Assembly (NCBI RefSeq): GCF_037076525.1
Contig: NZ_AP029018.1
Coordinates: forward strand, 930,001 to 994,000
DNA length: 64,000 nt
Direction of reading: 5' to 3'
Source: Selenomonas sp. TAMA-11512
GTDB taxonomy: Bacteria > Bacillota > Negativicutes > Selenomonadales > Selenomonadaceae
Made by a program: the position numbers and the translations under genes. Numbering within the stretch: the stretch's first letter is position 1; every line of letters begins with the position of its first letter. The notes beneath the pieces were generated by a model that saw nothing but the letters and a program-made list of their open reading frames with translations, was not told where the DNA came from and did no database searches. Below are positions 59,939-64,000 of this stretch, piece by piece.

Positions 59939-60496
59939 ATGATTAAGGATATTTTAGCACAACAGGAAGAGCGCATGAAGAAAACGCTGGAGGCGCTGCA
60001 TAGAGAGTTCGGCAGCATGCGCGCCGGACGTGCCACTCCGGCACTTTTGGATAAGGTCATGGTGGATTACTACGGCCAGCCCACGCCTGTCAATCAGGTA
60101 GCGAATATCAGTGTCCCTGAACCGCGTATGATCCTCATCACGCCGTGGGAGAAAACGATACTGCATGAGATCGAAAAAGCCATCATGAAGTCGGAGCTGG
60201 GTCTGTCTCCAAACTCGGACGGCACGGCGATTCGCTTAAACATTCCGCAGCTCACCCAGGATCGCCGCACGGAGCTCGTCAAGGCGATTCACAAGAAGGC
60301 GGAGGATGCCAAGGTCTCGCTTCGCAACGTTCGCCGCGACGCGAACGACGCCATCAAGAAGCTTGAAAAGGGCAAGGAAATCACCGAGGATGAGGCAAAG
60401 AAGGGACAAGAGGATACCCAAAAGCTCGTTGACAAGTACATCAAGAACATCGATTCCGCTCGTGATGTCAAAGAGAAAGAAGTCATGGAAGTCTGA
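59939..60496 (+). CDS. frr: Ribosome recycling factor
   Basis: 185 residues, standard length. MRAGRATPALLDKVMVDYYG QPTPVNQVANIS, SELGLSPNSDGTAIRLNIPQ LTQDRRTELVK and the C-terminal helical bundle with KGQEDTQKLVDKYIKNIDS are diagnostic. With EF-G it splits the post-termination ribosome. ATG 59939 with GGAGGTACCG is used, and the upstream TTG at 59921 is rejected. Confidence 0.98.
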   Translation: MIKDILAQQEERMKKTLEALHREFGSMRAGRATPALLDKVMVDYYGQPTPVNQVANISVPEPRMILITPWEKTILHEIEKAIMKSELGLSPNSDGTAIRLNIPQLTQDRRTELVKAIHKKAEDAKVSLRNVRRDANDAIKKLEKGKEITEDEAKKGQEDTQKLVDKYIKNIDSARDVKEKEVMEV

Positions 60497-60729
60497 TGTC
60501 GGAGACGATGTGGCAAGACCTCCTGGCGCGCCCGTGGCACCAGGAGGTGGAACCTCTTCTGCAGGCGCGGAAGATCCCCTATACGGTGGTGTGGACGCGC
60601 TCCGGGAGCAACCTTTTCAAGGTTGACGAGGCGGCTCCCTATGTGCTTCGTGTACGAAAAAAAGACGAGGGGCTCGAGATTTTGCTGGCGCCTCGTATGC
60701 GGAAAGGAGGTGTTAAGAATGGCTTATAA
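60496..60729 (+). CDS. Small hypothetical protein after frr
   Basis: 77 residues. ATG 60496 overlaps the frr stop by one base. The protein (MSETMWQDLLARPWHQEVEP at the start, KIPYTVVWTRSGSNLFKVDE in the middle) is mixed alpha/beta. The last residues overlap the ferredoxin gene. No strong ribosome site is seen, so translation would depend on coupling to frr. No family recognised. Confidence 0.6.
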   Translation: MSETMWQDLLARPWHQEVEPLLQARKIPYTVVWTRSGSNLFKVDEAAPYVLRVRKKDEGLEILLAPRMRKGGVKNGL

Positions 60730-60889
60730 GATCGGTGAAGACTGCATCTCCTGCGGTGCATGTGCGGCTACCTGTCCCGTGGGGGCAATCTCGGAGGGCG
60801 CGGAGCGCTATGAGATTGCTGAAGATATGTGCGTAGAGTGCGGTGCTTGCGCGGCAGGCTGTCCTGTGGCCGCTATCTCGGCTCCCTGA
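60719..60889 (+). CDS. 2[4Fe-4S] ferredoxin
   Basis: 56 residues. CISCGACAATCPVGAISEGA and CVECGACAAGCPVAAI carry two complete CxxCxxCxxxCP clusters, as in clostridial ferredoxins. It carries low-potential electrons, for example for pyruvate:ferredoxin oxidoreductase or hydrogenase. AAAGGAGGTGTTAAGA precedes the ATG. A terminator follows, so it is last in the frr cluster. Confidence 0.95.
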   Translation: MAYKIGEDCISCGACAATCPVGAISEGAERYEIAEDMCVECGACAAGCPVAAISAP

Positions 60890-60903
60890 GTGTGATGTGT
60901 GAC

Positions 60904-60937
60904 AAATCCCCCAGATGCTTGTTTCTGGGGGATTTTA
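60904..60937 (+). terminator. Terminator after the ferredoxin gene
   Basis: AAATCCCCCAG-ATGCTTGTTT-CTGGGGGATTT, an 11-bp stem followed by TATC. It is also followed by weak T's; a strong hairpin. Confidence 0.85.
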
Positions 60938-61034
60938 TCTGTATAGAGGAATCGCTGATAAAATGAAGTCTGTCAGATGTGCCGAGATGATCGGGCTGAA
61001 TGAATGTATCCGTGCTTCCTAGAGGAACTTGTAT

Positions 61035-61661
61035 ATGAAAACGCCAATGCATTATCAAATATCGGAATATGACTGTGGCCCGACGACGCTCTTAAACGCG
61101 ATGAACTATCTCTTTGACAGGGAGCAGATACCTCCCGATATCATACGAAATATCATGCTCTATACACTGGACGCGTACGGCCGCGGGGGGCGGCAGGGAC
61201 GCAGCGGCACGTCGTGCGCGGCGATGATGTTCCTCAGTCAATGGATGGATGATTACGGCAGGGCGGGAGATTTCCCGATTGAAAGTCAATACCTTCGAGG
61301 CGAAAGCGTCCGTCTTTCGGAGAACGGGCGCATCTTTGATGCGGTTCGCCGGAAGGGGCTCGCTGTTCTGCGCCTGTTTTACGACGTGGAGCACTACGTT
61401 CTCATCAATCGGATTGAGGACGGCAAAGCGTATATGTTTGACCCGTACTTTGTCGAGAGCGATAAAGATATGGAAGAGCTGGGCGTGACAATCACCTTGG
61501 AGCACCCGGATGCATACAACCGGATCGTGCCGACTGCGCTCTTTGAGGGAGCGAACGAGTCGCTTTATGCGCTTGGAGATCCCGACCGGCGTGAGGCGGT
61601 GCTTCTGTTCAATGCGCAGACGAAGCTGACAGCGGCAAAGACAATAGAATATTTTATCTGA
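61035..61661 (+). CDS. Peptidase C39-like cysteine protease
   Basis: 208 residues. Cys14 in YQISEYDCGPTTLLNAMNYL, His120 in VEHYVLINRIEDGKAYMFDP YF with the following Asp near 136 form the C39/papain-like triad. There is no signal peptide or transporter part, so it is a stand-alone C39-like enzyme acting in the cytoplasm or after non-classical export. ATG 61035 with GAGGAACTTG. Neighbours are a ferredoxin and a leftward transglycosylase, so there is no operon context. Confidence 0.75.
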   Translation: MKTPMHYQISEYDCGPTTLLNAMNYLFDREQIPPDIIRNIMLYTLDAYGRGGRQGRSGTSCAAMMFLSQWMDDYGRAGDFPIESQYLRGESVRLSENGRIFDAVRRKGLAVLRLFYDVEHYVLINRIEDGKAYMFDPYFVESDKDMEELGVTITLEHPDAYNRIVPTALFEGANESLYALGDPDRREAVLLFNAQTKLTAAKTIEYFI

Positions 61662-61693
61662 TGTACGGAAAATATTTTATCTGATATACGGAA
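61648..61693 (+). repeat. 23-bp tandem duplication at the 3' end of the protease gene
   Basis: Two 23-base units, 61648-61670 and 61671-61693, differ at one base (GTACGG / ATACGG). The first contains the last codons and the stop of the protease gene. A local slippage duplication. Confidence 0.85.
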
Positions 61694-61695
61694 AA

Positions 61696-61729
61696 GGAGA
61701 TGCTGCCCGCAATACAGCATCTCCTTTTT
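61696..61729. terminator. Bidirectional terminator between convergent genes
   Basis: GGAGATGCTG-CCCGCAATA-CAGCATCTCC followed by TTTTT on the plus strand and preceded by GAAAAG (TTTTC on the minus strand). It serves both the protease gene and the leftward transglycosylase gene. Confidence 0.88.
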
Positions 61730-61737
61730 GCTGTGTT

Positions 61738-62544
61738 CTACTGTGCGGTCGACACGCTGCCGGGAATGGGCGCCGCTTCCGTTCCTACAAAATCCAGGGA
61801 CTCGATTTTGGCGGACTCCGCTTCTCGCTCCGTGATGTACCCCGATCGGACCATTGCGTCCAAAACGATGAATTGACGCTTCTTCGACAGCATGAAATCG
61901 ACGAAGGGGGAGTACACGGAAGGGGCATTCGGAACGCCTGCCAGCATGGCGGACTCAGCCAGGTTGAGCTCTCCGGGTGCCTTTCCGAAGTAACCGTAGG
62001 AGGCGTCGCCAATGCCATAGAAGCCTGTGCCGAAGTAGATGGAGTTCAAGTATAACTCCAAAATCTCATCCTTATCGTAGCGCAGCTCAAGGTCTAAGGA
62101 AAGCAGAAGCTCTTCCGCTTTTCTCTCCATGGTTTGGTCGCCGGAGAGAAACAGGTTTTTGGCAAGCTGCTGCGTGATGGTGCTGGCGCCCTCCTCAATC
62201 CTTCCGTACTGGAGGTTGACGAGCATAGCCCGCGCGACGGCGGCGGGGTCTATGCCGATATGGTCGTAGAAGCGATTGTCTTCAATGGATAAAATAGCGT
62301 GTTTCAAGTCCGGCGAAATTTCCTCTATACGGGTATATCGTTTCCGATCGCGGAGCGCGTCATTCACGCTGTCGTTTAAGAATACGATGCGGCGTATGCG
62401 GGGGAGTACGGCGTCGATATATTTCAAATACACGGCCGGGTCTGTCTGCACAACAAAGGGCGCTGAGCCGGATAGAAAAGAAGAGAATACAAACAGCAGA
62501 ACCAGGAGCACCATGCATTGCATAATGCGTTTGAACATCTTCAT
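61738..62544 (-). CDS. mtgA: Monofunctional peptidoglycan transglycosylase (GT51)
   Basis: 268 residues from ATG 62544. An N-terminal membrane anchor (about 8-26) is followed by the GT51 domain: AILSIEDNRFYDHIGIDPAA with the catalytic Glu, EGASTITQQLAKNLFLSGD, and LELRYDKDEILELYLNSIYF GTGFYGIG. There is no penicillin-binding transpeptidase domain, so it only polymerises lipid II into glycan strands. It acts on the outer face of the cytoplasmic membrane. The upstream in-frame ATG at 62556 lies in the AGGAGG site. Confidence 0.93.
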   Translation of the reverse strand: MKMFKRIMQCMVLLVLLFVFSSFLSGSAPFVVQTDPAVYLKYIDAVLPRIRRIVFLNDSVNDALRDRKRYTRIEEISPDLKHAILSIEDNRFYDHIGIDPAAVARAMLVNLQYGRIEEGASTITQQLAKNLFLSGDQTMERKAEELLLSLDLELRYDKDEILELYLNSIYFGTGFYGIGDASYGYFGKAPGELNLAESAMLAGVPNAPSVYSPFVDFMLSKKRQFIVLDAMVRSGYITEREAESAKIESLDFVGTEAAPIPGSVSTAQ

Positions 62545-62657
62545 GGCAATCAACATCCTCCTATATGAAGCGCATACGTTCTACAGTATACCATTTTCTC
62601 CAAACCATTTGCAAATTGCGATGAAATGCAATAAGATGGGGAAGGGAGCATTGTTTT

Positions 62658-63341
62658 ATGCACGGATTACTACGGAAAAGGCGAATTATGAAATACACGG
62701 AAAAACTCTCTTTGTCTGCCCTCGGACTGCTTCTCGCCGTACCGATGCTTGTCGGGACGGGAGAAGCCGCGCCGACTGCCGGCAAGCACGCAGAGGATGT
62801 GCCTGCAGGAGAAGTGCGGACGGAAGAAAGACAACAGGCGCAGAATACGGACGAATCGGAGAGGCAGGCGGAAATTATCATAGAATACCTGCGTCCGGAA
62901 GGCTTTGAAGAGCGTCATATAAGCACCGTAAATGTGCATGCACTGGAGCGCGCGGGGAATAAGCATCATACGGATGTATACCGAGGCATTACCGTCTCTC
63001 ACGGCACGGGGGACAGCTATCGGGACGGTCAGTGGCGCGACAGTGACGGCTGGGGTCTTGGCTACACGATGCTGTTTCGAAGAGAAAGACAGCTCTCGCG
63101 CGTGACCGGCATAGGCATGGATCTGAGCGGGGGATTGCTGGCTTACAATCACGCGTTTCCGGAGCATGGCCGCGCTTTTAATTTTATGTGGCGCGTCAGC
63201 CCGCATATCTCGTTTCATACAAATAAGGATATGACACTTCGATTCGGCGTGACTTGGATGCATGTTTCAAATTCATTCGGAGGACACAATCCGGGATACA
63301 ACGGTGTCGGCTATACGGCATCCTGCAATTGGGCGTTTTGA
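62658..63341 (+). CDS. pagL: PagL-like lipid A 3-O-deacylase
   Basis: 227 residues. A signal peptide (basic start, MKYTEKLSLSALGLLLAVPM, cleavage near GEA-APT) is followed by a short linker and an eight-strand barrel-type C-terminal domain. WMHVSNSFGGHNPGYNGVGY (catalytic His and Ser) and a terminal aromatic residue (CNWAF) are those of PagL. It would remove the 3-O acyl chain of lipid A in the outer membrane. This is strong evidence of LPS and an outer membrane, as in Negativicutes. ATG 62658 with AAGGGAG; ATG 62688 is an alternative. Confidence 0.85.
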   Translation: MHGLLRKRRIMKYTEKLSLSALGLLLAVPMLVGTGEAAPTAGKHAEDVPAGEVRTEERQQAQNTDESERQAEIIIEYLRPEGFEERHISTVNVHALERAGNKHHTDVYRGITVSHGTGDSYRDGQWRDSDGWGLGYTMLFRRERQLSRVTGIGMDLSGGLLAYNHAFPEHGRAFNFMWRVSPHISFHTNKDMTLRFGVTWMHVSNSFGGHNPGYNGVGYTASCNWAF

Positions 63342-63441
63342 GGAAGCGCTGATATCAGGCAGCAGATGCTTTGTTCCGCCGAAGAAGCAGACTGCAGGGA
63401 CAGCGGTGTGCGCAGCCACGCATCTTTTTCGGAGACAAAGT

Positions 63442-63479
63442 ATTGCATAATTATACACAAAGATGTATAATTATGCAAT
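63442..63479. promoter_or_regulatory. argC promoter within a perfect ArgR-type palindrome
   Basis: ATTGCATAATTATACA (63442-63457) and its exact inverse TGTATAATTATGCAAT (63464-63479) flank CAAAGA. Each arm is itself ARG-box-like. TTGCAT (63443-63448) and TATAAT (63466-63471) with a 17-base spacer form the argC promoter inside it. The same boxes occur on the minus strand, so the element is symmetric and may fire in both directions. Binding of arginine-loaded ArgR would cover it. Confidence 0.85.
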
Positions 63480-63507
63480 GACGTGATTTCATACTTGAGG
63501 TGACTAT

Positions 63508-64000
63508 ATGAAAAAGATTAGTGTTATCGGCGCGACAGGCTATGCGGGCGCGGAGCTCCTGCGGCTGCTCTTTATGCATCCGGAGGCGGAGGTCGCGGCG
63601 ATGACCTCGGAAAGTCATGCGGGAAAGCGGATTGATGAGGTGTATCCGCATCTCTTGGGCTGCTATGATGATGTCCTGCAGACGATGGAGGAAGCAAAGC
63701 CGATTTTGCAGTCTTCGGATGCCGTATTCATCGCGCTGCCGCACGGGCATGCGATGGCTGTCGGAAAAGCCTTGCAGGAAGCCGGAAGCCACGCGAAGAT
63801 CATTGATCTCGGCGCGGATTACCGATTTTCGGATACCGCTGTTTATGAGAGCTGGTATAAGGTCGCGCATACGCATAAGGACGCGAAGCGAGTCTACGGG
63901 CTTGCGGAAATCTATCGGGACAGCATCAGGACGGCATCGATTATCGGCAACGCCGGCTGTTACACGACGGCAAGCATTCTCGCGCTTGCGCCGCTCGCCA
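63508..64000 (+). CDS. argC: N-acetyl-gamma-glutamyl-phosphate reductase, N-terminal part
   Basis: The 164 visible residues begin MKKISVIGATGYAGAELLRL, the NAD(P)H-binding GxTGxxG of ArgC. They contain SDAVFIALPHGHA and DLGADYRFSD and end at GNAGCYTTASILALAPLA, which holds the catalytic cysteine. The gene is cut by the right edge. It reduces N-acetylglutamyl phosphate in arginine synthesis, and the palindromic ArgR-type operator upstream fits end-product control. ACTTGAGGTGACTAT precedes the ATG. Confidence 0.97.
   Translation, partial: MKKISVIGATGYAGAELLRLLFMHPEAEVAAMTSESHAGKRIDEVYPHLLGCYDDVLQTMEEAKPILQSSDAVFIALPHGHAMAVGKALQEAGSHAKIIDLGADYRFSDTAVYESWYKVAHTHKDAKRVYGLAEIYRDSIRTASIIGNAGCYTTASILALAPLA

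Overview
The window looks like Negativicutes (diderm, LPS-bearing Firmicutes), most likely a Selenomonadaceae relative. The evidence is Firmicutes-style promoters, ribosome binding sites and gene order (rplM-rpsI, greA-lysS, pheST-zapA, rpsB-tsf-pyrH-frr), an ISLre2 element, and a PagL-like outer-membrane lipid A deacylase. The genus is inferred; no rRNA gene is present.

Positions 1-42276 are the right-hand ~42 kb of an integrated temperate podovirus. The integrase (cut by the left edge), two small membrane coiled-coil genes, an ImmA-like protease and a CI-like repressor face left. A two-promoter switch with TAGA-N7-TCTA operators separates them from a Cro-like gene. Small regulators follow (ribbon-helix-helix proteins, an excisionase-like protein), then a pentapeptide-repeat protein and a recombination/replication block: Gam, Sak4-like ATPase, DUF669, HNH protein, replication initiator with an iteron-like array, DnaC-like loader, MazG-like protein, DUF1064 nuclease, helicase-methyltransferase fusion and SSB. 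A putative late regulator and a strong terminator precede the late operon. The late genes follow the order of Bordetella phage BPP-1: terS, terL, portal, Bbp19-like, scaffold, Bbp17-like capsid, Bbp16-like, two tail tubular proteins, internal virion proteins, a transglycosylase/M15-like ejection protein, a 3190-residue polyvalent protein, a fibre, and a C-type-lectin-fold receptor-binding protein in the position of Mtd. No diversity-generating reverse transcriptase is visible. Lysis genes and a Panacea/RelE-like toxin-antitoxin pair close the prophage at attR, which is the 3' part of a tRNA-Leu(UAG) gene.

Positions 42277-64000 are host chromosome: rplM-rpsI; an ISLre2 insertion with an 11-bp target duplication just upstream of the greA promoter; greA-lysS; uppP; exodeoxyribonuclease III; pth; a radical SAM protein; cheR beside a degenerate PaaK-like protein; pheS-pheT-zapA; rpsB-tsf-pyrH-frr; a small ferredoxin; a C39-like protease; a leftward monofunctional transglycosylase; PagL-like protein; and the start of argC behind a perfect 32-base (2 x 16) operator-promoter palindrome.

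The most unusual points are the symmetric operator placement in the lysogeny switch, the two-gene membrane coiled-coil module beside the integrase, the ADP-ribosyltransferase plus zincin module inside the polyvalent protein with an AT-rich tract, the GC-perfect terminator inside the toxin reading frame, the BPP-1 layout without a visible retroelement, and the PaaK-like pseudoenzyme next to cheR.
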